The notes: generated by a model from the letters alone, not told the origin. DNA of 64,000 nt from Bacteroidales bacterium (GCA_017454265.1 JAFTDJ010000049.1:94732-158731), one strand, 5' to 3'. Positions 42,206 through 51,623 are shown, counted from the first letter of the stretch. Translations and numbers: made by a program.

Positions 42206-43111
42206 ATGAAAACTACGCTCGTTCATATCCTTGCGGCATTCCTGCTGCTGGCATGGGGCCTCCCTCTGTTTGCCCAGCAGAACCGCTGGGATGATGCCCT
42301 GGACCGATACGAACGCATCTGCGGGGATTGTATGCGGCTGCGCTCAATAGCTGCAGCCGGCCAGGCGGTATCCGGTAGCGAGTTGAGCTCGCTCGTGAGT
42401 GAGCTGGCGAGCCTCCGGCGCACGCTGAAGGCAGCAGAGGGTAGCATGAGTCCGCAACAAAGCGAGCGTTTCCTGCAGATCCGCCATCGCTACGACAGCC
42501 TGTTCCAGCAGAACACGAAGAAGGCAGTCTCACTCTATCCCTGCGCAAGAATCCCGGATCCGCGTCCACTCATCTTACAAGCGAAGGAGGCGCCGGTATT
42601 CGTGCGTGCACCTCACTACTCCGGAATCGTTTCTGCCCCCCAAATACATTGTGGCATTGTGGCTTTATGCGGTATGCCTGAAATCAGCCCCGGCGTCATC
42701 GTTTTTGCCGGCAAAAACAGCTGGGGGGCTTACCTGAAGGCCGTTTCCAGCATCTCCAGGCCAGCTGTCTCCGGTGACTGCTATTCCGACGGCACTACAC
42801 CGGGCGGCGGCTATATCTGGACCTCCGGAAAGGCGATGTATACGCGATTCAGCATTAGTGCCGGCGCCGTCTGGAGTATCCTTCCTGTTGCAGCAATCTA
42901 TGCAGGCGCCGGGTACGGGAACCGCTCAGAGCTTTGGCAAGAGGCTTCCGGCACGTGGATGCGAGTAGCTGACCGTTCTTCCGCCGGCGTTGCTGCAGAC
43001 CTCGGGATTCTTCTTTATCCGGCCAAGTCCGGCTTTACCATACTGGCGGGCGCCTCTACGGTGGGCTTCCGTAATATATCCGCAGAAATCGGCCTTGGCT
43101 GGCAATTCTAA
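42206..43111 (+). CDS. Exported protein with helical N-part and beta-rich C-part
   Basis: 301 residues with a Sec signal peptide (MKTTLVHILAAFLLLAWGLPLFAQ). Residues 25-110 form amphipathic helices, possibly a coiled coil. From about 130 on, alternating glycine/aromatic strands (GVIVFAGKNSWGAYLKAV, AIYAGAGYGNRSELW, ISAEIGLGWQF) suggest a small outer-membrane barrel. It is divergent from the Ser/Thr kinase gene and may be regulated together with it. No family recognised. NamZ follows after 6 nt. Confidence 0.7.
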   Translation: MKTTLVHILAAFLLLAWGLPLFAQQNRWDDALDRYERICGDCMRLRSIAAAGQAVSGSELSSLVSELASLRRTLKAAEGSMSPQQSERFLQIRHRYDSLFQQNTKKAVSLYPCARIPDPRPLILQAKEAPVFVRAPHYSGIVSAPQIHCGIVALCGMPEISPGVIVFAGKNSWGAYLKAVSSISRPAVSGDCYSDGTTPGGGYIWTSGKAMYTRFSISAGAVWSILPVAAIYAGAGYGNRSELWQEASGTWMRVADRSSAGVAADLGILLYPAKSGFTILAGASTVGFRNISAEIGLGWQF

Positions 43112-43117
43112 CGAATT

Positions 43118-44389
43118 ATGAAAAAGCTGGTATTCACAATCTTCCTTACGATTTTGGTTTCGTGCTCGGCAAGAGAGCGCGTTATACTCGGTGATGAGCA
43201 GTTCGACCGTTATCTGCCGCTGCTTGAGGGCCGGCGGGTGGCGCTCCTCAGCAACCAAAGCGGTATCGTGGGCGACAAGGTGGAAAACTGGTGCCTGCAG
43301 GGCGGGGAAGATGTGACGGAGGCCACAGTCGGAATTCCCTTCGGAGAGCCGTCAGATCCCGCTGAACCTGTAACCTGGGGGCCGCACATCCTTGATGTGC
43401 TGCTCGATAATGGAGTGAACGTTACGGCCATTTTCTCTCCCGAGCACGGTTTCCGCAATATGGCAGACCCCGGAGAGAGCGTGAACTCCGGAGTGGACGA
43501 AAAAACCGGAGTGCCGATACTCTCGCTGTACGAGAAAGGCTCCTATATGCCGAGCGCGGAGAATATGTCTAAGTTTGATGTGCTTGTGGTTGACATCCAG
43601 GATGTTGGCCTGCGGTATTATACTTATTACGTAACTCTCCAGCACCTGCTGGACGCTTGTGCTGCCTACGGCAAAAAAGCCGTAATCCTGGACCGTCCCA
43701 ACCCCAACGGCTTCTATGTTGACGGACCCATCCTGGACATGCGCTTCAAGTCGGGAATCGGTTCGCTGCCTATAGCAATGGTGCATGGGATGACTCTCGG
43801 AGAGCTTGCCCTGATGATGAACGGTGAAGGCTGGCTCAAAGACGGCCTTAAGTGCGACATCACTGTGATTCCGTGCAAGAACTACACTCATCAGACCCGT
43901 TGCACGCTGGTGATGCCCCCGTCGCCCAATCTTAAGGATATGCGGTCTATTTATCTCTATAGTTCGACATGCTTTTTCGAGGGTACGGAAGTCACCGCCG
44001 GACGCGGAACTGCCTGGCCCTTTGAGATTTACGGCCACCCTGCCATGGAAGACAGGGGCTTCTCCTTCACCCCGCGCAGCATACCCGGGGCCAAGAAGCC
44101 GCGTTATCAGGACCGCTTATGCTATGGGGTAGACCTCCGTAGCGAGCCGCTCCGGAAAATTTGGGACGGGCAAATCAATATGGAGTATCTGCTGGATGCC
44201 TGCCGCCATATGCCCTCCGACAGTGCTTTCTTTATGAAGCGCAATCACTTTGAGCTGCAGATTGGTGTCGATTGGGCGCGTGAAATGGTGCTCTCCGGTG
44301 CCCCGGCTGAGCAGATACGCTCCAGATGGAAAAACGACGTCACCCGTTTCATGGAGCAACGTCGTCCGTATCTGCTGTACGAGGAATAA
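43118..44389 (+). CDS. namZ: NamZ-like exo-beta-N-acetylmuramidase (DUF1343), lipoprotein
   Basis: 423 residues. Lipoprotein signal MKKLVFTIFLTILVSC (Cys16). Family blocks are VALLSNQSG, FSPEHGFRN, the DVLVVDIQDVGLRYYTY block, VILDRPNPNG and TEVTAGRGTAWPFE. B. subtilis NamZ removes single MurNAc residues from the non-reducing end of peptidoglycan fragments. Here it would act in the periplasm and release MurNAc for re-use, which fits the AmgK/MurU-like pair at 2-4 kb in the same window. The catalytic Glu cannot be singled out with certainty by eye. Confidence 0.88.
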   Translation: MKKLVFTIFLTILVSCSARERVILGDEQFDRYLPLLEGRRVALLSNQSGIVGDKVENWCLQGGEDVTEATVGIPFGEPSDPAEPVTWGPHILDVLLDNGVNVTAIFSPEHGFRNMADPGESVNSGVDEKTGVPILSLYEKGSYMPSAENMSKFDVLVVDIQDVGLRYYTYYVTLQHLLDACAAYGKKAVILDRPNPNGFYVDGPILDMRFKSGIGSLPIAMVHGMTLGELALMMNGEGWLKDGLKCDITVIPCKNYTHQTRCTLVMPPSPNLKDMRSIYLYSSTCFFEGTEVTAGRGTAWPFEIYGHPAMEDRGFSFTPRSIPGAKKPRYQDRLCYGVDLRSEPLRKIWDGQINMEYLLDACRHMPSDSAFFMKRNHFELQIGVDWAREMVLSGAPAEQIRSRWKNDVTRFMEQRRPYLLYEE

Positions 44390-44392
44390 TTC

Positions 44393-45727
44393 TTAGTAGC
44401 CCAAACGCACCAGTGTCTCCACCGGGTCTGGAACGCTCTGTGGAGCTTCTGCCGGGCGCAATCCTTTGTCGATTAGATATTGAATGGTCAGGTCGGATCG
44501 GTTGGTGAAAAAACCGTCGGAGCGGGCTGTCTGCTCTTCCATCTGCTCCAGGGAGTCGAAAGAATAGGGGTGGTTGAGCATGCCGTATTCATGTACCAGT
44601 GCGGCCTGCCATTCGTGATTGAGCTCTGCATAATTGTTTGGCTCTCCTGAGATGGACGGTCCGCTGATGTTCGCTCCGTTCGCTTTTGCCCATTTCAGGA
44701 TGGCGCGGAAGCCTTCCTCTGTTTCCAGGTTGCCGTCGGGTATGTCTTCAGGGCAGGGAGGCCAGAGCAGGAAGCACATCGGCAGCCGGCCATTGAAAAC
44801 GGCGTTGGCGCGCACAAGGGACTCGGGAGAGAAGGTCTGCAGGATGACTTTGCCGGCGGTCCTCCCCACCTGTACCTTTCCGTCCTTGTAGAACTCAGTT
44901 TCCGCAGGCTTTGAAGTGATTATGTTCCAGCCGCAAGCGTCCAGTATGTCGAACACCCTCTGCTCCATGTCTATAGGATTAACCTCCGGTTCCTTGAACT
45001 CAATGTATATACCGGGGCGGTGTCCGGAGTCTGCCGGGTCGTCGGTATATGCAGCGGAGAAGTCGTAGTCCAGGAATTCCATATACTTGCCGTCCTCTTT
45101 AGCGTCAGCCCTGATCTCTGCGAGCGACTTTCCCTCGCATGACGGCTTGAGACTGCAGGGAAGTACACGGCGTCCTTCTGTATCGCGACGGAGCATCCTG
45201 CCCTCGGCATAAGCAATCTGGTCCTGCAAGGCGGAGACATATTGTGTTCTCGCAAAGGCAGGACGTGACTGCTCCGGGCGAGCCTTGTTGAACCAGGACC
45301 CGGCATCGAGCATCAGCAGTTCGACATAATAGTAGGATGCAGCGTAGAAGGGCTTGAAGCCTGACTCGTCTATCGCTAGCTGCTCGTCGGCATCGGCCTC
45401 ACTGAAGCCCAGCGAGAGATAAAAATCCCTGCGGGTTGCAGGTACGCCGTTCCCGAATAACTCTTCTATGTTGGTTGTGCGCGTAAGGTTTTCGTCGTGA
45501 TTGGCAAGAATAACTCCGTCCTTGGTGCACTGCAGGTCGGATTCCAGATAATCGGCCCCCATTTCACGCGCCCAGCGCCAGGCACTCTCTGTCTCTTCCG
45601 GCGCCCAGTAAGTGGACCCGCGGTGTGCCATAACCGCATAGTGAGGAACATATGAATTGCCGGTATTTGAACAGGATGAAACAATCACAGCCAAAGCGGC
45701 CGGAATAATTGAACGTGAAAAAGTCAT
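44393..45727 (-). CDS. Glycerophosphodiester phosphodiesterase family lipoprotein
   Basis: 444 residues from ATG 45727 (a TTG two codons earlier is the alternative). Lipoprotein signal ending VIVSSC. GDPD motifs: MAHRGSTYWAPEET, ADYLESDLQCTKDGVILANHDENLTRTT and, much later, YIEFKEPEV with a final KANGANI region. The enzyme would hydrolyse glycerophosphodiesters to glycerol-3-phosphate plus alcohol. A roughly 120-residue insertion (about 95-215) separates the HD motif from the next catalytic block, making it longer than typical GlpQ/UgpQ. Convergent with namZ, 3 nt apart. Confidence 0.87.
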   Translation of the reverse strand: MTFSRSIIPAALAVIVSSCSNTGNSYVPHYAVMAHRGSTYWAPEETESAWRWAREMGADYLESDLQCTKDGVILANHDENLTRTTNIEELFGNGVPATRRDFYLSLGFSEADADEQLAIDESGFKPFYAASYYYVELLMLDAGSWFNKARPEQSRPAFARTQYVSALQDQIAYAEGRMLRRDTEGRRVLPCSLKPSCEGKSLAEIRADAKEDGKYMEFLDYDFSAAYTDDPADSGHRPGIYIEFKEPEVNPIDMEQRVFDILDACGWNIITSKPAETEFYKDGKVQVGRTAGKVILQTFSPESLVRANAVFNGRLPMCFLLWPPCPEDIPDGNLETEEGFRAILKWAKANGANISGPSISGEPNNYAELNHEWQAALVHEYGMLNHPYSFDSLEQMEEQTARSDGFFTNRSDLTIQYLIDKGLRPAEAPQSVPDPVETLVRLGY

Positions 45728-45729
45728 AG

Positions 45730-46197
45730 TCAAATCGGATATACTGTCGCACCGACATAATCAAACAGGTCTTGCGGAGAAATACATATCTGCAGGCCCC
45801 GGACACCGGCGCTTATATAAATTTTATCACAGAGCAGCGCGCTTTCATGAATGAAAGTTGGAAACTGTTTCTTCATCCCTATTGGCGAACAACCTCCGCG
45901 TATGTAACCGGTGTAGGGCAGCAGTTCTTTTACGTGTATCATCTCGCAACTTTTGTTGCCTGAAATCTGCGCAGCCACTTTCAAGTCAACTTCAAGGGAG
46001 CCGGGAATGACGCATACGAAAAGACCGTTTCTATCACCCTTTAGTACCAGAGTCTTGAAGACGCAGTCTATGTCTTCTCCTAATTGCGCTGCAACGTGGG
46101 AAGCGTCCAGATGCTCTTCATCCACCTGATATTCCACCAGGGTATAGGAAATGCCGGCCGCATCAAGCAAGCGGGCTGCATTGGTCTTTTGAATCAT
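45730..46197 (-). CDS. ybaK: Cys-tRNA(Pro)/Cys-tRNA(Cys) deacylase
   Basis: 155 residues, the standard length. The YbaK/EbsC fold is clear: KTNAARLLDAAGI, VFKTLVLKGDRNGLFVCVIPG with the conserved Lys, and GYIRGGCSPIGMKKQFPTFI. It hydrolyses Cys mis-attached to tRNA-Pro. The start lies 1 nt from the end of the upstream membrane-protein gene. Confidence 0.94.
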   Translation of the reverse strand: MIQKTNAARLLDAAGISYTLVEYQVDEEHLDASHVAAQLGEDIDCVFKTLVLKGDRNGLFVCVIPGSLEVDLKVAAQISGNKSCEMIHVKELLPYTGYIRGGCSPIGMKKQFPTFIHESALLCDKIYISAGVRGLQICISPQDLFDYVGATVYPI

Positions 46198-46198
46198 T

Positions 46199-46999
46199 TC
46201 AAAAACAGACGCTCAACTTGAGCCCTGCCGTAGGTTGCAAGGAGTTTCCGGAGACAGGCGAGAATGCAAGCTGCGGCTCCAGGTGAATGTCTAGCGCGGC
46301 AGAATTACTGTATGCGTCCTGATAGTAGAGGTTTTTTACTTTTGCAATGTTTACGGCGTCGCAGATGTTCCAAATATTGAAAGCGAGGTGTGCGGAAGCC
46401 GTAACGATTGCGGCAAACAGCGATGCGCCCATGGTGATATTGGGCCTTGAGGAGACAGTCCCGTAATTCTTGTAGTAAGAAGCTCCTTCTGCTCCTGAAT
46501 AGAACATTAACGAGGCTTCTGCACACTCGAGCAGGGTGAACCCTATGTTGGCCGCGAAGATTCCTATTCCGCGTCCCCACTCTCCGTCTATACACTGGCC
46601 CAGGCCAGGAAGGAAGAAAGAGGCGACTCCGTTAATGGTAGGATCATAAGGGTCGCCAACGCGTCTTGCATAGTCGCTTGGCCTGTACATATGCTTGATG
46701 TCCCTGTAACGGACGTCATAGCGCTCTGCGTAAATCTTTTGCTCGTTAGGTGCGGGCGGAGCTTCGTTGTAAATCTCTACGCGGCCGCTTTCGTAGGAAA
46801 TGTGTTGAATATCACTGGTTTTCAATACGTATACCGGTCCGTTGGGGTCGTCCATCCGTTTGAACTTGACAGTGGTGTCGGATACTTCCATTACCATCGC
46901 CTTGATTTGTTCTCCGTTGAGTTTGACGATAACGTCGTGGGCGTTTGCGAAAACAGTAGCTGATAACGCAAGAATTACTGTCAGCAAAAGTTTTTTCAT
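46199..46999 (-). CDS. Exported protein with short membrane domain, unknown function
   Basis: 266 residues with a Sec signal peptide (MKKLLLTVILALSATVFANA). An N-terminal beta domain of about 60 residues (DVIVKLNGEQIKAMVMEVS, VYVLKTSDIQHISYESGRV) is of a kind seen in many Bacteroidota envelope proteins. A region with FFLPGLGQCIDGEWGRGI and two hydrophobic segments (about 140-170, 190-215) follows, ending in a beta-strand tail. Possibly outer-membrane associated. I do not recognise a functional family. Confidence 0.7.
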   Translation of the reverse strand: MKKLLLTVILALSATVFANAHDVIVKLNGEQIKAMVMEVSDTTVKFKRMDDPNGPVYVLKTSDIQHISYESGRVEIYNEAPPAPNEQKIYAERYDVRYRDIKHMYRPSDYARRVGDPYDPTINGVASFFLPGLGQCIDGEWGRGIGIFAANIGFTLLECAEASLMFYSGAEGASYYKNYGTVSSRPNITMGASLFAAIVTASAHLAFNIWNICDAVNIAKVKNLYYQDAYSNSAALDIHLEPQLAFSPVSGNSLQPTAGLKLSVCF

Positions 47000-47018
47000 A
47001 CTATAAGTGCTTTTTTAT

Positions 47019-47051
47019 GAAAAGTCCGGCACAAGCCGTGCCGGACTTTTC
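47019..47051 (-). terminator. Intrinsic terminator after the pyruvate oxidoreductase gene
   Basis: GAAAAGTCCGGCAC (47019-47032) pairs perfectly with GTGCCGGACTTTTC (47038-47051) across a 5 nt loop. It lies 19 nt beyond the stop of the minus-strand PFOR gene and upstream of the gene starting at 46999. The A/T ends make it work in either direction. Confidence 0.8.
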
Positions 47052-47069
47052 ACTGTTAATATTGGCAAA

Positions 47070-50000
47070 CTATTCGGAAAGCTTCTTGTACGTATTATAG
47101 CGAATCTTTGCGAATTCTTCGGTCTTGGCAAGGAGTTCGCCGGCCGTGTCGGGATAAAGCTTGCTAAGGGATGAGAAGCGGACTTCGCCCTTGAGGAAAT
47201 CCTGGAACCTGGTCCAGTCAGGTTCCTTGCTGTCGAGGCTGAACGGGTTCTTTCCGGCTTCTTCTAGCATGGGGTTGTAGCGGTAGAGCTGCCAGTATCC
47301 GCACTCGACTGCAAGCTTCTCTTCCTTCTGGCTCAGGCCCATGCCGGCCTTAAGGCCGTGATTGATACAAGGTGCATATGCTATAATGAGCGAAGGTCCG
47401 TCATAGGCCTCGGCCTCTTTGATGGCGTTCATATACTGAACGGGGCTGGCTCCCATTGCCACCTGGGCTACATATACATAGCCGTAGCTCATAGCCATCA
47501 TTCCGAGATCTTTCTTGCGTATCTTTTTCCCGGATGCAGCGAATTTGGCTATTGCTCCGGCAGGAGTAGCCTTGGAGGACTGGCCGCCGGTATTGGAATA
47601 CACTTCTGTATCGAGTACCAGGATGTTCACGTTCTCGCCGCTAGCAAGTACGTGGTCCAGACCGCCATATCCGATGTCGTAAGAAGCACCGTCTCCGCCG
47701 AAGATCCACTGGCTCCGTGCGGGGATGTACTGCTTGAGTGCAAGCAGACTCTTGCTGACTTCGCATCCGCAGGCTTCCATAAGAGGTACGAGCTTGTCTG
47801 CAACTTCACGGGTAACTGCGTAGTCGCCGCGGTTGTCGAGCCATTTCTGATAGAGATCCTTCATCTCAGGAGTGCACTTTCCGCAATCCAGACCCTTTGT
47901 CATAAGGCGGGCGACGGTCTCACGGATGCGCTCGCTGCCGAGACGCATGCCGAGCCCGAATTCGCAGAAGTCTTCGAACAGGGAGTTCTGCCATGCCGGT
48001 CCGCGTCCCTTGTCGTTGGTACAATAAGGAGAAGCGGGGAAGGAGGCTCCGTAAATGGAGGAGCATCCGGTGGCGTTGGCGATCATCATATGGTCGCCGA
48101 AGAGCTGTGTGATGTTCTTGATATACGGGGTTTCACCACATCCGGCGCAAGCGCCGCTGAATTCGAACAGAGGCTGTGCAAACTGGGCGGCCTTCATATT
48201 GCTCTTGGGATCGAAAGGCTGCTTGTAGCCCACCTTTGCGTTCAGGTAGTCGAAGTTTGCCTGCTCGTTTACGTTGTCCTGGTAAGACTCCATCTTGAGG
48301 GCCTTCTCGGGCTTGGCGAGGCATACGTCGACGCAGTTGCCGCAACCGGTACAGTCGGCAACGGATACGCTGAGAGCGTACTTGTACTGCTTAAGGTTGG
48401 CCTTGCCGTCGGCAATCTTTAGGCCGGCAGGAACAGCTTCCGCCTCTTCGCCGGTCAGGAGGAAAGGACGTATTGCTGCGTGGGGACATACGAAGGCGCA
48501 GGTGTTGCACTGAATACACTTTTCCGCATCCCATACAGGCACATTCACGGCGACGCCGCGCTTTTCGTAAGCTGCGGTGCCTGCGGGCATGGTTCCGTCC
48601 TGCCAAGGGACGAAGGCGCTCACCGGCAGGGTGTCGCCGCACTGGGCGTTAACCACATCTGCAATCTCCTTTACGAAGGCGGGGGCGAGTCTCTTGGCGT
48701 TGGGGTTGACAAACTTGGCGGTAATCTCGGCCCATTCTGCAGGGACCTTGACCTCGGTGTATTCGCCTCCGCGGTCGATAGCCGCGTAGTTCATATTCAC
48801 GACGTTCTCGCCCTTCTTTCCATAGCTCTTGAGAGCAGCGTCCTTCATATATTTCACTGCGTCGTCTGCAGGGATGATACCGGTGATGCGGAAGAATGCG
48901 CTCTGTAGTATGGTATTGGTGCGTCCGCCGAGGCCTATCTCAGCGGCGATCTTGGTGGCGTTGATGATGTACAACTTGATATGCTTGCGGCCGATGACAG
49001 CCTTGGCGTGGTCGGGGATGCGCTTGAGTGTCTCTTCCTCGTCCCAAAGGGAATTGAGCAGCAGGCTGCCGCCTTCCTTGATGCCCTTGAGCACGTCGTA
49101 CTTCTCCAGGTAGGAGGGAACGTGGCAGGCTACGAAATCGGGCGTGCCCACCAGATAGGGGGCTTTGATGGGAGCTTTGCCGAAGCGGAGATGGCTGCAG
49201 GTGTAGCCGCCGGACTTCTTGGAGTCGTAATCAAAATAAGCCTGGCTGTACAGGTTGGTGTGCGAGCCGATGATTTTGATGGTGTTCTTGTTGGCGCCCA
49301 CGGTGCCGTCGGAACCGAGTCCATAGAATTTGCACTCAGTAGTGCCGGGCTTCACGATGGATATCTCTTCCTTGACGGGAAGGCTCTTGAATGTTACGTC
49401 ATCCACAATTCCGATTGTGAAATCCGCTTTGGGACTCTTGAGCTCGAGGTTGTCGAACACTGCTACGATCTGGGCTGGAGTTGTGTCCTTGGAAGACAGT
49501 CCGTAGCGGCCGCCGATGACGAGGGGGGCGTTCTCCTTGCCCTGGAAGAGGGCTTTTACGTCCAGAAACAGAGGCTCGCCGAGCGCGCCGGGTTCCTTGG
49601 TGCGGTCCAGTACCGCAATCTTCTTGACGCTCTTGGGCAGCACCTTGAGGAGATACTTCTCAGAGAAGGGACGATACAGATGTACGGAAATAAGGCCGTA
49701 TTTGCGGCCCTGGGCTGCTAGGTGGTCGATAGTTTCGCGGATTGTCTCGGTTACGGAGCCCATCGCAACGATGATGCTCTCGGCGTCGGGCGCTCCGTAG
49801 TATTCGAAGGGACGGTAGCAGCGGCCGGTAAGTTCGCTGATTTCTCCCATATAGCGGGCAACGATATCGGGAACTGCTTCATATACCTGGTTGCGGGACT
49901 CCACTGCCTGGAAGTAAACGTCTCCGTTCTGGGCGGTACCGCGGGTTACGGGTGTTTCGGGACTGAGGGCGCGTGCGCGGAAGTTCTCGAGAGACTTCTC

Positions 50001-50594
50001 GCTTACCATCCCCTTGAGAGCCTCCTCGTCCAGGGCTTCGATCTTCTGAATTTCATGACTGGTACGGAAACCGTCGAAGAAATGCAGGAAAGGAATGCTG
50101 GACTTGATAGTGGAAAGATGCGCCACTGCCGCGAGATCCTGTGCTTCCTGTACGCTACCGGATGCCAGCATGGCGAAACCTGTCTGCCGGCAGGCCATCA
50201 CGTCCTGGTGGTCACCGAAGATGGAGAGGGCGTGGGAAGCGAGTGCACGTGCAGAGACATGGAATACTGCGGGCAGCATTTCACCGGCGATTTTGTACAT
50301 ATTGGGAATCATGAGCAGAAGTCCCTGGGAAGCTGTAAAGGTGCTGGTCAGGGCACCTGCCTGAAGGGATCCGTGAACGGCGCCTGCAGCGCCGGCCTCA
50401 CTCTGCATTTCGGTAACCTTGACGGTCTCGCCCCAGAGGTTCTTCTTGCCCTGGGCTGCCCATTCGTCAATGTTCTCTGCCATTGTGGAAGAGGGTGTGA
50501 TAGGGTAGATGGCAGCGTGCTCGCTGAAGAGGTAAGCGATGTTGCTGGCTGCCTGATTACCGTCACAGGTAATGAATCTTTTCTCTTTTGCCAT
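47070..50594 (-). CDS. nifJ: Pyruvate:ferredoxin (flavodoxin) oxidoreductase
   Basis: A 1174-residue single-chain enzyme: pyruvate + CoA + oxidised ferredoxin to acetyl-CoA + CO2 + reduced ferredoxin. It is central to anaerobic energy metabolism in this phylum. The parts in order are: the N-terminal pyrimidine-binding domain (YPITPSSTMAE), the gamma and ferredoxin-like domains with two 4Fe-4S clusters (CIQCNTCAFVCPHAAI and CTGCGNCVDVC), the proximal-cluster Cys pair in CAGCGETPY, and the thiamine diphosphate domain GDGASYDIGYGGLDHV...NTGGQSSKATP. Full length. The upstream fabD gene ends 17 nt away. Oxygen-labile, which suggests an anaerobe. Confidence 0.97.
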   Translation of the reverse strand: MAKEKRFITCDGNQAASNIAYLFSEHAAIYPITPSSTMAENIDEWAAQGKKNLWGETVKVTEMQSEAGAAGAVHGSLQAGALTSTFTASQGLLLMIPNMYKIAGEMLPAVFHVSARALASHALSIFGDHQDVMACRQTGFAMLASGSVQEAQDLAAVAHLSTIKSSIPFLHFFDGFRTSHEIQKIEALDEEALKGMVSEKSLENFRARALSPETPVTRGTAQNGDVYFQAVESRNQVYEAVPDIVARYMGEISELTGRCYRPFEYYGAPDAESIIVAMGSVTETIRETIDHLAAQGRKYGLISVHLYRPFSEKYLLKVLPKSVKKIAVLDRTKEPGALGEPLFLDVKALFQGKENAPLVIGGRYGLSSKDTTPAQIVAVFDNLELKSPKADFTIGIVDDVTFKSLPVKEEISIVKPGTTECKFYGLGSDGTVGANKNTIKIIGSHTNLYSQAYFDYDSKKSGGYTCSHLRFGKAPIKAPYLVGTPDFVACHVPSYLEKYDVLKGIKEGGSLLLNSLWDEEETLKRIPDHAKAVIGRKHIKLYIINATKIAAEIGLGGRTNTILQSAFFRITGIIPADDAVKYMKDAALKSYGKKGENVVNMNYAAIDRGGEYTEVKVPAEWAEITAKFVNPNAKRLAPAFVKEIADVVNAQCGDTLPVSAFVPWQDGTMPAGTAAYEKRGVAVNVPVWDAEKCIQCNTCAFVCPHAAIRPFLLTGEEAEAVPAGLKIADGKANLKQYKYALSVSVADCTGCGNCVDVCLAKPEKALKMESYQDNVNEQANFDYLNAKVGYKQPFDPKSNMKAAQFAQPLFEFSGACAGCGETPYIKNITQLFGDHMMIANATGCSSIYGASFPASPYCTNDKGRGPAWQNSLFEDFCEFGLGMRLGSERIRETVARLMTKGLDCGKCTPEMKDLYQKWLDNRGDYAVTREVADKLVPLMEACGCEVSKSLLALKQYIPARSQWIFGGDGASYDIGYGGLDHVLASGENVNILVLDTEVYSNTGGQSSKATPAGAIAKFAASGKKIRKKDLGMMAMSYGYVYVAQVAMGASPVQYMNAIKEAEAYDGPSLIIAYAPCINHGLKAGMGLSQKEEKLAVECGYWQLYRYNPMLEEAGKNPFSLDSKEPDWTRFQDFLKGEVRFSSLSKLYPDTAGELLAKTEEFAKIRYNTYKKLSE

Positions 50595-50611
50595 ATTGAT
50601 TTACGTTGTTG

Positions 50612-51502
50612 TTATTGAATTCCGTTAATGGAAATATTGTCAGAGTTGCCTGAGATTCGTTTTACAAGTCCTTGGAGCACGGTGCCCGGTCCAATTTCAG
50701 TGAAGGAAGAAGCTCCGTCTGCCAGCATTGCTTTTACGCTCTGGGTCCATCGTACCGGAGATGTGAGCTGCAGGAGCAGGTTATGTTTGATAATGACAGG
50801 ATCTGTTTCCGGGCAGGCGCTGACATTTTGGTAAACCGGGCAGAGGGGCGCGCTGAACACTGTGAAATTGATGGCCTGAGCCAGTTCTTCGCGTGCGGGC
50901 TCCATAAGGGGGGAGTGGAACGCTCCTCCTACAGGAAGGGGAAGGGCGCGCTTTGCTCCGGCCTCTTTGAGTGCCGTGCAGGCCATGGCAACCGCATCTG
51001 TGCTCCCGGAAATTACGATCTGTCCGTCGCTGTTGTAATTGGCAGGGACTACGACCCCCGGAGTTTCCCTGCATATACGTTCAACCGTATCTTCATCGAG
51101 TGCGATGACTGCGGCCATGGCTCCGGGAACCTTTTCGCAGCATCGTTGCATAGCGGCGGCCCGGGCTGCGACCAGCCTGAGACCGTCTTCGAAAGAAACG
51201 GCACCGGCGGCCACGAGGGCGCTGAATTCGCCCAACGAGTGACCGCCGACCATATCGGGAAGTGAAAGACCGTCGCTGCATCCGGCCAGTACGACCGAAT
51301 GCAAGAAGATGGCCGGTTGGGTCACCCTCGTGGTCTTGAGCTCTTCGTCAGAGCCCTCAAACATTATGTCCGTTATTCGGAATCCCAGGATATCGTTGGC
51401 CCTTTCCATCATCACACGGGCTTTAGGATTGTTCTGATACATCTCCCTGCCCATCCCCGAAAACTGAGAGCCCTGCCCCGGGAAAACAAAAGCTTTCTTC
51501 AT
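50612..51502 (-). CDS. fabD: Malonyl-CoA:ACP transacylase
   Basis: 296 residues. Moves malonyl from CoA to acyl carrier protein for fatty-acid synthesis. Motifs: FPGQGSQFSGMG, catalytic Ser in GHSLGEFSA, RAAAMQ with the conserved Arg, and AFHSPLM with the catalytic His. A -7 box TAAATTTG is on the minus strand at 51516-51509, a few bases before the ATG. Confidence 0.96.
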   Translation of the reverse strand: MKKAFVFPGQGSQFSGMGREMYQNNPKARVMMERANDILGFRITDIMFEGSDEELKTTRVTQPAIFLHSVVLAGCSDGLSLPDMVGGHSLGEFSALVAAGAVSFEDGLRLVAARAAAMQRCCEKVPGAMAAVIALDEDTVERICRETPGVVVPANYNSDGQIVISGSTDAVAMACTALKEAGAKRALPLPVGGAFHSPLMEPAREELAQAINFTVFSAPLCPVYQNVSACPETDPVIIKHNLLLQLTSPVRWTQSVKAMLADGASSFTEIGPGTVLQGLVKRISGNSDNISINGIQ

Positions 51503-51536
51503 TTGCTACAAATTTATGTAATTTTTATTACTTTTG
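51502..51536 (+). promoter_or_regulatory. Probable promoter of tRNA-Arg(CCG)
   Basis: TACTTTTG at 51529-51536 is a good -7 box. TTTG at 51502-51505 is 23 nt upstream, longer than the usual 19. The minus-strand fabD promoter overlaps the same region. Confidence 0.6.
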
Positions 51537-51551
51537 CAACGCAAACATTGA

Positions 51552-51623
51552 GCCCCTGTAGTTTAATGGATAGAATTTCGGATTCCGGTTCCGACGATAG
51601 GCGTTCGATTCGCCTCGGGGGTA
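51552..51623 (+). tRNA. tRNA-Arg (anticodon CCG)
   Basis: Acceptor GCCCCTG/CGGGGGT with two G-T pairs, anticodon stem TCGGA/TCCGA with loop TTCCGGT, T arm AGGCG-TTCGATT-CGCCT and discriminator A; no encoded CCA. CCG decodes CGG (arginine). Confidence 0.9.

Noticed and set aside
47358-48422. Long plus-strand frame of 354 codons opposite the pyruvate oxidoreductase gene, and similar long antisense frames at 2414-3343, 15035-15865 and 49722-50618
   Set aside because: GC-rich coding regions give long antisense frames. None has family motifs, and the opposite strand encodes clear conserved enzymes.
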